Assembly: GCF_947489755.1 (NCBI RefSeq)
Contig: NZ_CANLFB010000014.1
Span: 1 to 64,000 of the forward strand
Direction of reading: 5' to 3'
Length of the DNA: 64,000 bases
From: an uncultured Psychromonas sp.
GTDB lineage: Bacteria; Pseudomonadota; Gammaproteobacteria; Enterobacterales; Psychromonadaceae
Numbering within the stretch: the stretch's first letter is position 1; each line of letters starts with the position of its first letter. Shown here in pieces: positions 37,404-46,112 of this stretch. The position numbers and the translations under genes are program-made. The notes beneath the pieces are model-generated. The model worked only from the letters and a program-made list of their open reading frames with translations. It did not search any database and was not told the origin of the DNA.

Positions 37404-38801
37404 ATGACTAGAACAATGTATGAAAAAATCTGGGATGCGAACTTAGTTCATGAACCAGAAGCAGGATCTCCGCTTTTGTTTGTTGACAGACATCTAATGC
37501 ATGAAGTAACAAGTCCACAAGCTTTTGAAGGCCTACGCCTGCAAAATCGTAAAGTGCGTAATGTGCACAGCATTCTAGGTACAATCGATCACTGTGTACC
37601 AACTAAAGACCGTTTTAATATTGTTGATGTTATTGCAAAAAAACAAGTTGAAACGATGACTGCTAACTGTGAAGAGAATGAAATTAATCTTTACGGTATG
37701 GACAGTAACCAAAACGGTGTTATTCACATCGTTGTACCTGAGCATGGTTTTGTTCATCCAGGTATGGTTGTATGTTGTGGCGATAGCCATACAGCAACTC
37801 ACGGTGCATTCGGCGCATTAGCGTTTGGTATTGGTACGAGTGAAGTTGAACATGTAATGGCAACACAAACATTACAACAGAAAAAAGCAAAAACAATGCT
37901 AGTGAAAGTTGAAGGTAAATTACCTGCTTTCTCAACAGCAAAAGATATTGCATTAGCTATCATTGCTAAAACAGGTACTGCTGGTGGTACGGGTTACGTA
38001 ATGGAGTTCGCTGGTAATACAATTACAGACCTGACAATGGAAGGTCGTATGACACTATGTAACATGGCGATTGAAGCCGGTGCTCGTGCGGGTCTTGTTG
38101 CTCCAGACCAAGTGACATTTGATTACCTTGAAGGTAAAGAGTTCGCACCAAAAGGCGACGAATGGCCAGTGGCTGTTGAATACTGGAAATCATTGGTATC
38201 TGACCAAGGCGCAACATTTGACGCTGTGATTGAACTTAAAGCTGAAGATATTGCACCACAAGTTTCTTGGGGTACTTCTCCAGAGCAAGTTATCTCAGTA
38301 ACAGGTGTGGTTCCATCTCCATCTGACTTTACTAACGAAGTTAAATCACAAGCATGTGCAAATGCACTTAAATACATGGCATTAGAACCAGGTCAAAAAA
38401 TTACAGACATCCATATTGATGTTGTATTTATTGGTTCTTGTACTAATGGTCGTATTGAAGATTTCCGCGCAGCGGCTGAATTACTGAAAGGTAAAAAAGT
38501 AGCTGATGGCGTTCAAGCATTTGCTGTACCGGGTTCTTTCCCTGTTAAAGTACAAGCAGAAAAAGAAGGTCTTGATAAGATCTTTGTTGATGCTGGTTGG
38601 GAATGGCGTGATCCAGGCTGTTCAATGTGTTTAGCAATGAACGGTGATGAATTAGAAGATGGTCAACGTAGTGCATCTACTTCAAACCGTAATTTTGAAG
38701 GTCGTCAAGGTAAAGGTGGTCGTACTCACCTTGTTTCACCAGCAATGGCTGCTGCAGCATCAGTTGCAGGTCACTTTGTAGACATTCGAGATTGGAAATA
38801 G
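37404..38801 (+). CDS. leuC: 3-isopropylmalate dehydratase large subunit
   Basis: 465-aa aconitase-family subunit with the 4Fe-4S cluster; with LeuD it isomerises 2- to 3-isopropylmalate in leucine synthesis. The three cluster cysteines lie in [20 protein letters not shown] and [11 protein letters not shown]. Also seen: [12 protein letters not shown] at the N-terminus and [20 protein letters not shown] chose the ATG at 37404 (AAGGGA upstream); in-frame GTG at 37389 is less likely. leuD follows after 10 nt. Confidence 0.97.
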   Translation: MTRTMYEKIWDANLVHEPEAGSPLLFVDRHLMHEVTSPQAFEGLRLQNRKVRNVHSILGTIDHCVPTKDRFNIVDVIAKKQVETMTANCEENEINLYGMDSNQNGVIHIVVPEHGFVHPGMVVCCGDSHTATHGAFGALAFGIGTSEVEHVMATQTLQQKKAKTMLVKVEGKLPAFSTAKDIALAIIAKTGTAGGTGYVMEFAGNTITDLTMEGRMTLCNMAIEAGARAGLVAPDQVTFDYLEGKEFAPKGDEWPVAVEYWKSLVSDQGATFDAVIELKAEDIAPQVSWGTSPEQVISVTGVVPSPSDFTNEVKSQACANALKYMALEPGQKITDIHIDVVFIGSCTNGRIEDFRAAAELLKGKKVADGVQAFAVPGSFPVKVQAEKEGLDKIFVDAGWEWRDPGCSMCLAMNGDELEDGQRSASTSNRNFEGRQGKGGRTHLVSPAMAAAASVAGHFVDIRDWK

Positions 38802-38811
38802 GGACTAGATA

Positions 38812-39432
38812 ATGCAACCATATATTAAACATACAAGTATCGCAGCGTTAATGGATCGTAGTAACGTCGATACCGATCAAATCATCCCAAAAAACTTCAT
38901 GAAAAAAGTGGAACGTACAGGTTTTGGTATTAACTTATTCCATAACTGGCGTTACCTTGCGGATAACATCACGCCAAACCCTGAGTTTGAATTAAACAAA
39001 CCTGCTTTTAAAGGCGCTAAAATATTAGTTGCTGGTGAAAACTTTGGTTGTGGTTCATCTCGTGAGCATGCGCCATGGGCAATCGCGGATTACGGTTTTA
39101 ATACTATTATTTCAACTAGTTTTGCTGATATCTTTTTCAGTAACTGTTTTAAAAATAGCATTTTACCAGTGGTTGTTACTGACGAGCAGCTTGCATCATT
39201 AATGGCTGAAATTTCTGCTAATGAAGGTGTTGAATTTACTGTTGATTTAGAAGCTCAAAAAGTAACAACACCAGGTGGTCTTTCAATCTCATTTGAAGTG
39301 GATGCATTCCGTAAAGAATCATTACTTGATGGTCTTGATGATATTGCTTGGACATTAAAGCATGAAGAGCAAATATCTGCGTATGAAGCGGCACAAAGAA
39401 AGCGCTTACCGTGGTTATGGCCTAGTGCTTAA
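38812..39432 (+). CDS. leuD: 3-isopropylmalate dehydratase small subunit
   Basis: 206-aa LeuD, the swivelling domain of isopropylmalate isomerase. Conserved motifs: RSNVDTDQIIPKNFMKKV, GENFGCGSSREHAPWAI, and SFADIFFSNCFKNSILPV. It is adjacent to leuC in the usual operon order and followed by a terminator at 39484. Confidence 0.97.
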   Translation: MQPYIKHTSIAALMDRSNVDTDQIIPKNFMKKVERTGFGINLFHNWRYLADNITPNPEFELNKPAFKGAKILVAGENFGCGSSREHAPWAIADYGFNTIISTSFADIFFSNCFKNSILPVVVTDEQLASLMAEISANEGVEFTVDLEAQKVTTPGGLSISFEVDAFRKESLLDGLDDIAWTLKHEEQISAYEAAQRKRLPWLWPSA

Positions 39433-39483
39433 TCAAGCTTGATGCCAATTACATCGAATTGGTAGTAGTTTGTTATCACAAAT

Positions 39484-39510
39484 AAAAGGTGCACTTGTTG
39501 CACCTTTTTT
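39484..39510 (+). terminator. leuCD terminator
   Basis: A 10-bp stem (39484-39493/39499-39508) with a 5-nt loop and a T-run, 51 nt after leuD. leuA is therefore likely to have its own promoter, or to be reached by read-through. Confidence 0.85.
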
Positions 39511-39619
39511 ATCGAAAACTTATTGTAGTGGATTGTGTGTAGTGAATTGTTATTTAACACTATTTTTATTAATTCAGTGCAATAAGCTTTTACCTTAAAT
39601 TTTACATGTGGAGTAAGCA

Positions 39620-41149
39620 ATGACTCAAGATAATGTCACTGTGCAGTTGATGGATACAACATTACGCGATGGAGAACAGACTCAAGCTGTTTCATTTTCT
39701 CCAGCTGAAAAAGTTAGCCTTGCGAAAGCGCTGTTACAAAAGCTTAAAATTGACCGTATTGAAGTTGCTTCAGCACGTGTATCAGAAGGTGAAAAAGAAG
39801 GCGTAACCAAATTAAATACGTGGGCAACCAAAGAAGGGCTGGTTGATCGTATTGAAGTATTAGGGTTTGTAGACCACACATTAAGTGTTGATTGGATCAC
39901 TGATACTGGCGGTAAAGTATTAAACTTATTAGCCAAAGGTAGTCTAAAGCATTGTACTGAGCAATTAAGAAAATCGTTAGATGAGCACGTTAATGATGTT
40001 AAGCAAACGATTGAATATGCAAAACAACAGGGTTTAAAGGTCAATATCTATTTAGAAGATTGGTCTAATGGTTATCAAGATAGCCCGGACTATGTCTATG
40101 ACATGGTCACTAAATTATCTGATGTTGGTATTGCACATTTTATGTTGCCAGATACATTAGGCGTTATGTCACCGGACGAAGTGTTTGATAGCTTAAGCGA
40201 CATGGTCAGCCGTTTTCCAAACTTGAAGTTTGATTTTCATCCTCATAATGATTATGGCTTAGCGACTGCTAATGCGATGTATGCGGTAAAAGCGGGCGTG
40301 TCATCTATTCATTGCACCATGAACTGTTTAGGTGAGCGAGCGGGTAATGCTTCTTTAACGGAAGTGGCAGTAGTCTTAAAAGATAAACTGGGTAAAAAAG
40401 TTAATATCGATGAATCTGAAATTCATAACTTAAGCAAATTAGTAGAGAATTTTTCAGGTAAACGTATCGCTGATAATACACCCATTGTTGGCGCAGATGT
40501 GTTTACTCAGACCAGTGGTATTCATGCTGATGGTGACAAAAAAGGTGGTTTATATATCTCTGCATTAACACCAGAACGTTTTGCACGTTCACGTAGTTAT
40601 GCATTAGGTAAAATGAGCGGTAAAGCATCACTTGCTAAAAACTTAGAAGCGATGGATATTGAGCTTGACCCAGAGCAGCAGAAAAAATTATTAAAACGTA
40701 TTGTGCGTTTAGCAGATCAAAAAGCGACAATTACTGCTGACGACTTACCATTTATTATTGCTGATTTATTAGAACGCAATGACTACAACTATGTTGAGTT
40801 ATTGAATTGTTCTATTAATTCAGGATTGGATTTAGAATCAACAGTCAGCATTCGTGTACGTGTTAACGATGAAATATACAAAACAAGTGGCAGTGGTAAT
40901 GGTGGTTTTGATGCCTTTATTAGTGCGATGAAAAAAGTGTTAGATAAAAATGAATTTGTCTTCCCTGAATTAGTTGATTTTGAATTGCGTATTCCACCGG
41001 GTGGTCAAACGAGTGCCTTCACTGAGTGTATTGTGACTTGGGAAGATGGTGATGACCACTTTACAACGCGTGGTGTTAATGCAAACCAGGTATTAGCAGG
41101 GATTGGCGCTACGATTCGTATGATCAATTTGCGTATGCATAATAAATAA
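39620..41149 (+). CDS. leuA: Isopropylmalate synthase-family enzyme (Bacteroidetes-like type)
   Basis: 509-aa HMGL-like TIM-barrel with a C-terminal LeuA regulatory (dimerisation) domain. The catalytic barrel begins VQLMDTTLRDGEQTQAVSFS and has DFHPHNDYGLATANAMYAVKAG (shown in part), CLGERAGNASL and TQTSGIHADGDKKGG. The most likely role is condensation of acetyl-CoA with 2-oxoisovalerate, given leuCD next door; citramalate or homocitrate synthesis cannot be excluded. The sequence is unlike E. coli LeuA: VDRIE-type EVASARVSEGEKEGV replaces EVGFP-type motifs, and it recalls Bacteroidetes enzymes. leuB is absent here. Confidence 0.85.
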   Translation: MTQDNVTVQLMDTTLRDGEQTQAVSFSPAEKVSLAKALLQKLKIDRIEVASARVSEGEKEGVTKLNTWATKEGLVDRIEVLGFVDHTLSVDWITDTGGKVLNLLAKGSLKHCTEQLRKSLDEHVNDVKQTIEYAKQQGLKVNIYLEDWSNGYQDSPDYVYDMVTKLSDVGIAHFMLPDTLGVMSPDEVFDSLSDMVSRFPNLKFDFHPHNDYGLATANAMYAVKAGVSSIHCTMNCLGERAGNASLTEVAVVLKDKLGKKVNIDESEIHNLSKLVENFSGKRIADNTPIVGADVFTQTSGIHADGDKKGGLYISALTPERFARSRSYALGKMSGKASLAKNLEAMDIELDPEQQKKLLKRIVRLADQKATITADDLPFIIADLLERNDYNYVELLNCSINSGLDLESTVSIRVRVNDEIYKTSGSGNGGFDAFISAMKKVLDKNEFVFPELVDFELRIPPGGQTSAFTECIVTWEDGDDHFTTRGVNANQVLAGIGATIRMINLRMHNK

Positions 41150-41211
41150 AGCGAGTGTTTAAACATGACATTTAATCATTCAAAGTGAGTTGATACTGAG
41201 TGATTAAAAAT

Positions 41212-41246
41212 AAAAGCCTTAATCTTTGATTAGGGCTTTTGTGTTT
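41212..41246 (+). terminator. leuA terminator
   Basis: A 13-bp stem (41212-41224/41228-41240) with a 3-nt loop and a GTGTTTT tail, 62 nt after leuA. Confidence 0.75.
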
Positions 41247-41308
41247 TGACGAATATACTAGCGTTAATTAAAATAAGCTGTCGAATAAATGATGAAAGAG
41301 GAAAGAAA

Positions 41309-41740
41309 ATGAGAGTATGTGGTGTTGAATTAACAGGTAATGAAGCAGTAATTGCTATTATGCAGTTTAAAAATGGTCTATATGATGTACCGCCTGTACG
41401 TACAACAAAACTAACATTAAATGATCCAATTAATACTGAACCATTAAAAAAGTTTCAATTTGATTTTGCACAATTAATGAAAGATTACCAAGTTGATAAA
41501 GTGATCATTCGTGAACGTGCATTAAAAGGTAAGTTCGCGGGTCATACATTAAGTTTTAAAATTGAAGGTGCATTACAATTAATGCAAAGTGTAGAAGTAC
41601 AGGTGATCTCATCTGACTATATTAAGCAAGGTCTTAAACAAGCACAAAATACACCAACAGCGATTGAAGTCGGGCTTAAAAAGTTTCAAGAACAAGCAAT
41701 GTTAACGGCATTTGGTTACTTACAAAATAAATTAGGTTAA
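41309..41740 (+). CDS. DUF3010 family protein
   Basis: 143-aa protein of the DUF3010 family, found mostly in marine gammaproteobacteria. It begins MRVCGVELTGNEAVIAIM and shows alternating strands and helices suggesting a RuvC/RNase H-like fold (an early strand with CGVEL, central VDKVIIRERALKGKFAG), but no nuclease activity is known. I chose the ATG at 41309, with AGAGGAAAG before it. It is a single gene between terminators. Confidence 0.75.
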   Translation: MRVCGVELTGNEAVIAIMQFKNGLYDVPPVRTTKLTLNDPINTEPLKKFQFDFAQLMKDYQVDKVIIRERALKGKFAGHTLSFKIEGALQLMQSVEVQVISSDYIKQGLKQAQNTPTAIEVGLKKFQEQAMLTAFGYLQNKLG

Positions 41741-41924
41741 TATTTTCATTGTTATTGGTTTTGTACTTGGACCCAATGAGATTGCGTAAATAATTTTCAC
41801 TAAGAATAGTGATTTAATTGCATTGGCTTAATCACATAAGCTCAATAACAGTAGCTCAATAACAGTTGTCAAAGAGTTTAGCTATATGCTTAAATTCAAA
41901 AGTTAATAATATGAAATGATTTTT
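41741..41924. other. Spacer with a perfect 14-bp tandem duplication
   Basis: AGCTCAATAACAGT occurs twice head to tail at 41839-41852 and 41853-41866. Together with the isolated terminator that follows, this stretch could encode a small RNA, but I find no strong promoter. Confidence 0.4.
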
Positions 41925-41964
41925 AAAAAAGGAGATGAATAATAATTTATTCATCTCCTTTTTT
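41925..41964. terminator. Isolated bidirectional terminator
   Basis: Perfect 16-bp stem (41927-41942/41947-41962) flanked by A-run and T-run. It lies 187 nt after the DUF3010 stop and almost 200 nt before the next gene. Confidence 0.8.
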
Positions 41965-42120
41965 GTTTCCTAATTAAATATCAGATCTACAGTTTAAAAT
42001 GAAATACGAAGTACGCTTATAGAATAACTATCAAACACTTCGATTTTCTATACAAAGAATAGTCGTACGTTAAGCTAGACGAGTTTAATCAGAGATGAGT
42101 ATAATCATCCACATTTAATA

Positions 42121-42140
42121 AATTAAATTAAATTAAATTA
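42121..42140 (+). repeat. Short tandem repeat AATTA x4
   Basis: Four perfect copies of a 5-bp unit between a TATAAT (42100-42105) and the ribosome-binding site of the next gene, so probably in its 5' untranslated region. Confidence 0.7.
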
Positions 42141-42158
42141 AAATAAAAGGAAAGGCGC

Positions 42159-42686
42159 GTGGAAAATAGTTTTGAAAACTTTGTTGCTCAATTTAAAGAG
42201 CAACAACCTGTCTCATTAGGTACATTCTTTTATCAAGCTGAATTGCATTTAGTTGTTCAATTAAAAGACTATCTAGGTGTTGAACAGTCACAATCAAGAA
42301 GCTTTTTCTCTCTTATTGAGCAAGCTAAAAAAACACATAATGCAGATACTAATAAACATTTTTGGAATGCTTTATTGGCGTTTAATCAAGTGAATTTTAA
42401 TCCTACAAGCAAGAGTGCACAGCCTTGGTTGCGTTATGTGAACATTATTGAATCATTACAAGGTTACGCCGGTAGTCAGTTATTTGAAGCTAAAAATATT
42501 AAACTTAAACGCCAACATCGTCTGTTTTTTGCTTATATGCTGACATGGGAACATCTTCGCTATATTGCCGGAAACGATGATGATTACAGCCCTAGCAGTG
42601 AAATATTAGCCGCTTATTCAAGTGCACATAGCGAAGAAGACCATGTACATACAGAGCAATGTGCAACTTCAACGTGTGGTGATTAA
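42159..42686 (+). CDS. Hypothetical protein with Cys/His-rich tail
   Basis: 175-aa soluble protein that I do not recognise. Residues 1-145 are predicted largely helical (for example FYQAELHLVVQLKDYLGV and RQHRLFFAYMLTWEHLRYI). The last ~20 residues hold a His/Cys cluster, HSEEDHVHTEQCATSTCGD, which could bind metal. The GTG start is preceded by AAAGGAAAGG. It may pair with the next gene, a Cys-rich protein on the same strand 168 nt away. Confidence 0.7.
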   Translation: MENSFENFVAQFKEQQPVSLGTFFYQAELHLVVQLKDYLGVEQSQSRSFFSLIEQAKKTHNADTNKHFWNALLAFNQVNFNPTSKSAQPWLRYVNIIESLQGYAGSQLFEAKNIKLKRQHRLFFAYMLTWEHLRYIAGNDDDYSPSSEILAAYSSAHSEEDHVHTEQCATSTCGD

Positions 42687-42763
42687 CCGTAATAGCATCA
42701 TGAAACGCCCAGCTTAAATATGGTTTAGGTTCAAATATTAAGTGTATATTTTGAATAGAAAGG

Positions 42764-42799
42764 AAAGTAGCTTTTCATTTTATAATGGAAGGTTGCTTT
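42764..42799 (+). other. Imperfect 16-bp hairpin between two small genes
   Basis: Stem 42764-42779/42784-42799, with five G-U pairs, in the short gap before the Cys-rich gene. No T-run follows, so it is not a classic terminator; it may structure the 5' end of the next mRNA. Confidence 0.35.
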
Positions 42800-42854
42800 A
42801 AATTATTCTTGTCGATTTATAGTCATAAATAAATTAGCTTTTTAAGGAGGGAAT

Positions 42855-43079
42855 GTGGATCAAACCATCGATGATAAGGCTTGCCCTTTTTGTTTCAACG
42901 ATAACCAATGCGATGTCGCTAATAATTGTTGGTGTAAAGTTTTGGAAGTACCCACTAAGTTATTGCAATTAGTCCCTGCGAATCTTAAACACAAAACCTG
43001 TATTTGTAATTCATGTGTTATTAGTTTTAATCATGATCCCGCATTATTCATAAAAAACAGAGAAGACAAGATCGGTTAG
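42855..43079 (+). CDS. Cysteine-rich CWC family protein
   Basis: 74-aa protein with eight cysteines: CPFC at the start, C18, CWC at 26-28, then CICNSC. This fits the Cys_rich_CWC family, small proteins thought to bind metal, probably zinc. Function is unknown. Start at GTG with a perfect AAGGAGGG ribosome-binding site. It converges on the ankyrin gene. Confidence 0.8.
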   Translation: MDQTIDDKACPFCFNDNQCDVANNCWCKVLEVPTKLLQLVPANLKHKTCICNSCVISFNHDPALFIKNREDKIG

Positions 43080-43212
43080 CAATGAATTATTTTGAGACTG
43101 TAATAAAAACGGTGTTTTCTCGTTTTCATGGCTTTTAATCGTTGAAGTTAACTAACAGGCTGTTTCAGTTTTATCGTTATTTACTTACCTATTTATTTAA
43201 TTAGTAGCTTAG

Positions 43213-43812
43213 TTACTTATTTAATTGCTCAATTGTAGTGGCCGAATTACCGCTTTTATCTTGTAAGTTAATATCCGCACCGCGTTCAACTAATAACTCA
43301 CGAAGTTCTTCACGACCAAATAAGCTGGCATACATGACGGCTGTTTGACCTGCTTTATTTTGTTGGTTTTCATCGCAGTCTTCAGACATTAATGTTTTAG
43401 CAATACTAAACTCACCTCTAAATACGGCAGCCATTAAAGCAGTATTACCTTTATTATCTTGAGCACAAACATGAGCGCCTTCTTTAATTAACGTATTAAC
43501 CACATTTTTTTGACCATTGTAAGTGGCAATCATTAAAGCGGTGTAACCTTTATGATTTTTAACATCAATTGGCAAACCTGCATTTAAAAACTCGCTAATG
43601 ACTTCATTGTCACCCGTGCGTGCTGCAGCATAGTAATAAGGTATTAATTGTTCATAGGCTTTTGCTTGATTGGCTTCGTCAGCATTAGCATTAGCATTAG
43701 CAAAAGTGAATGGAGACGTTATTGCTAATACAAAAAGAGGAAAGACAGTCGCCAATAACCCATTTTTTTTCGTGGTTCTCTTATTCGACATTAATGACTT
43801 AATAGTAAACAT
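43213..43812 (-). CDS. Exported ankyrin-repeat protein beside catalase
   Basis: 199-aa protein with a signal peptide (about 1-38, cleavage near TFANA), a short ANANANA-type linker, and four to five ankyrin repeats (for example HKGYTALMIATYNGQKNVVNTL and KGNTALMAAVFRGEF). It lies 72 nt downstream of the periplasmic catalase. In Pseudomonas the ankyrin protein AnkB is encoded with a periplasmic catalase and is needed for its activity, so a similar support role is likely here by analogy. Confidence 0.85.
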   Translation of the reverse strand: MFTIKSLMSNKRTTKKNGLLATVFPLFVLAITSPFTFANANANADEANQAKAYEQLIPYYYAAARTGDNEVISEFLNAGLPIDVKNHKGYTALMIATYNGQKNVVNTLIKEGAHVCAQDNKGNTALMAAVFRGEFSIAKTLMSEDCDENQQNKAGQTAVMYASLFGREELRELLVERGADINLQDKSGNSATTIEQLNK

Positions 43813-43841
43813 ATCTATTCCTCTCTTTATAATCAGGTTAT

Positions 43842-43870
43842 AAAAGTAGGTGAGGGGGCTTCACCTACTT
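43842..43870 (-). terminator. Terminator-like hairpin between catalase and ankyrin gene
   Basis: 10-bp stem (43844-43853/43861-43870 region) followed on the minus strand by TTTT. It would reduce ankyrin-gene expression relative to catalase. Confidence 0.6.
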
Positions 43871-43884
43871 AATCGTGCGTGAAT

Positions 43885-45405
43885 TTATAACGTTTCAGCT
43901 ATTGATTTCACTTTTTCGATATCGCCGTTCACTGCTTTCGTTAAACGTGTACCGTATTCAGCATCTGCTTTGTAAAAGTGACTTAACATTTTGTGTTGAG
44001 TTTCTTTATTAGTAACAGCGCCTAAATCACCCGATAAGTTGCGGATTAAGTTTGTGCGTTCTTGTTCAGAGAATGCGCGGTAAACTTCACCTGCTTGTGC
44101 AAAATCAAGCTGTTTATGGATTGCTTTTTGTTGTACTGACCCTGTTAGTGGTGTTTCGCTATGACGTGCTTTTGCATCTTCAGTAACACCTTCATAGTTT
44201 GGTTGGTAGTTAATATCAGATTGAGTGTTACCCACGTTACCTACGCCACCTTGGTTGTAGTTGAATACTACTACTTTTGGACGGTTAATCGGTAATTGTT
44301 GGTGGTTAGCACCTAAACGGTAAAGTTGTGTATCTGCATATGAAAACATACGGCCTTGTAGCAATCTATCTTCAGATGGTTCAATACCTGGGATAAGGTT
44401 CGCTGGTGCCATCGCAACTTGTTCAGTTTCTTGGAAAAAGTTGTCTGGTACTCTATTAAGCGTCATTGTGCCGACTTTTGTTTCTTTAATATTAGTCCAT
44501 GCTTTTGTTGCATCTAGTGGGTTATAAGCAAATTTATTTAGATCTGAAGGTTTCATCGTCTTGATGTATAAATCCCATTTAGGGAAGTTGCCTTCTGAAA
44601 TATTCGCGTATAAATCACGTGTCATATGTTGTGTATCAGTTGATTGCACAGCTTTAACTTGGTCTGCATCTAGGTTTTTAATACCTTGATGACTTTTCCA
44701 ATGAAACTTCACATACTTAACATCGCCTTCATCATTGATCATTTTATAAGCATGAACACCAAAACCATCCATTTCACGGTAACTAGCGGGTGTGCCGTTG
44801 TCACTAAATACGCGAGTTAACATACTGGTTGAACCTGGCTCATTTGAGAAGAAATCAAAGAAACGGTTAGGATCTTGGATGTTGGTTACCGGAGAAGGCT
44901 TTAATGAATGCACCATGTCTGGAAACTTAATTGCATCTCGAATAAAGAAGACAGGTAAGTTGATACCGACTAGATCCCAGTTACCTTCATCGCTGTAAAA
45001 CTTAGTTGCAAAGCCACGAGGGTCACGCAACGTTTCAGGGCTACCTAACGGGTGAATAACTGAAGAGAAACGTACGAATACAGGTGTTTCTTTTCCTTTG
45101 CTTTCAAAAGGAGCTGCCGTTGTTACATCGCTGTAATCAGTCGACGCTACAAATGTACCGTGAGCACCGGTACCACGAGCATGTACAACACGTTCTGGTA
45201 TACGTTCACGCGCAAAACGTTGTAATTTTTGAATAAGATGAACGTCTTCTAATAACACACTACCATTTGGACCTGCAGTAAGTGAATTTTGATTGTCGCC
45301 AACAGCAGCGCCATTATCTTTTGTAAGCACTTCAGCGCCGACACTGAATGCAGTTGCAAGACTTAATGCTGGTACTAGTACCTTTAATTTAGATTTCATA
45401 TTCAT
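43885..45405 (-). CDS. katA: Periplasmic heme catalase
   Basis: 506-aa monofunctional small-subunit catalase with an N-terminal signal peptide (about 1-24, FSVGA cleavage), so probably periplasmic. The catalytic His is in ERVVHARGTGAHG, the distal Asn in NLPVFFIRDAIKFPD, and the proximal heme-ligand Tyr in GRMFSYADTQLYRLG. It destroys hydrogen peroxide before it reaches the cytoplasm. The gene name is by similarity only; katB is equally possible. It is followed by the ankyrin gene. Confidence 0.92.
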   Translation of the reverse strand: MNMKSKLKVLVPALSLATAFSVGAEVLTKDNGAAVGDNQNSLTAGPNGSVLLEDVHLIQKLQRFARERIPERVVHARGTGAHGTFVASTDYSDVTTAAPFESKGKETPVFVRFSSVIHPLGSPETLRDPRGFATKFYSDEGNWDLVGINLPVFFIRDAIKFPDMVHSLKPSPVTNIQDPNRFFDFFSNEPGSTSMLTRVFSDNGTPASYREMDGFGVHAYKMINDEGDVKYVKFHWKSHQGIKNLDADQVKAVQSTDTQHMTRDLYANISEGNFPKWDLYIKTMKPSDLNKFAYNPLDATKAWTNIKETKVGTMTLNRVPDNFFQETEQVAMAPANLIPGIEPSEDRLLQGRMFSYADTQLYRLGANHQQLPINRPKVVVFNYNQGGVGNVGNTQSDINYQPNYEGVTEDAKARHSETPLTGSVQQKAIHKQLDFAQAGEVYRAFSEQERTNLIRNLSGDLGAVTNKETQHKMLSHFYKADAEYGTRLTKAVNGDIEKVKSIAETL

Positions 45406-46112
45406 TCCCTTTTTAACTTGTTGTTGTAATAAGTGATTTGGATAGTAGGGGGAATTAAGTGAAAAGAAAAAACGTTTGTACTGATACGATCGATAGGTAA
45501 AGCTGATTGATTGTTGTTTTTATATAGTTTTTATGTATTTTAGATATATGTTTAATGAGCCATTTATTAATAAACGGCGAGTATCATAAGTTAATTTAAT
45601 CAGTCGCTTAGTTGATCTAAAACGGGGAACATTGATTAAATAGTCGTATCTTAGTCTATTGAAAGGAGATTGAGTTTAATAGGTTCTTACTGGCAGTCTT
45701 CTACATTATTAATATAAAGGTGGCTATGATCATTTAACATATTATCTGTTTTATATGCTCATATTTAGTGAGCAATAAAATAAGAGATTTGGAAGAGGTT
45801 AAGCAAACTAACAAAAGATAACTTAGAAAGGGGAGTGTAATAAAATGGATGACCTTGATAAACTTAACTTCCAACTATTTATAAAATTTTAAAGTGCTAT
45901 TTGTATTAATGGCAGTGAAGTGGCTGATTATCGATAAACCTCTGAATTATTATTAAAAAATAAAATGCACCATAAATAAATGTAAACACGACTTTATTTA
46001 TCCTTTTTTATTTTTTCATTCAGCAATTTTTATGTGATTTTAAATTAGTTAAGCTATAATTCGCGCGCTTTGCTGTGCAATATGCAACTACAATTGAATT
46101 ATTGAGAAAAGA
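45406..46112. other. 700-bp region without a clear gene
   Basis: Should hold the catalase promoter (left end) and the J-protein promoter (right end). Within it an ATG at 45845 with a good GGGGAG site opens a 15-codon frame that stops at once; the frame continues after the stop for another 14 codons. This could be the remnant of a gene, but it is too short to identify. Confidence 0.4.
46055..46060 (+). promoter_or_regulatory. -10 element for the J-domain gene
   Basis: Consensus TATAAT followed by a GC-rich TCGCGCG discriminator, 52 nt before the ATG. The -35 is poor (no TTGACA-like hexamer at 17 bp). Confidence 0.5.
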
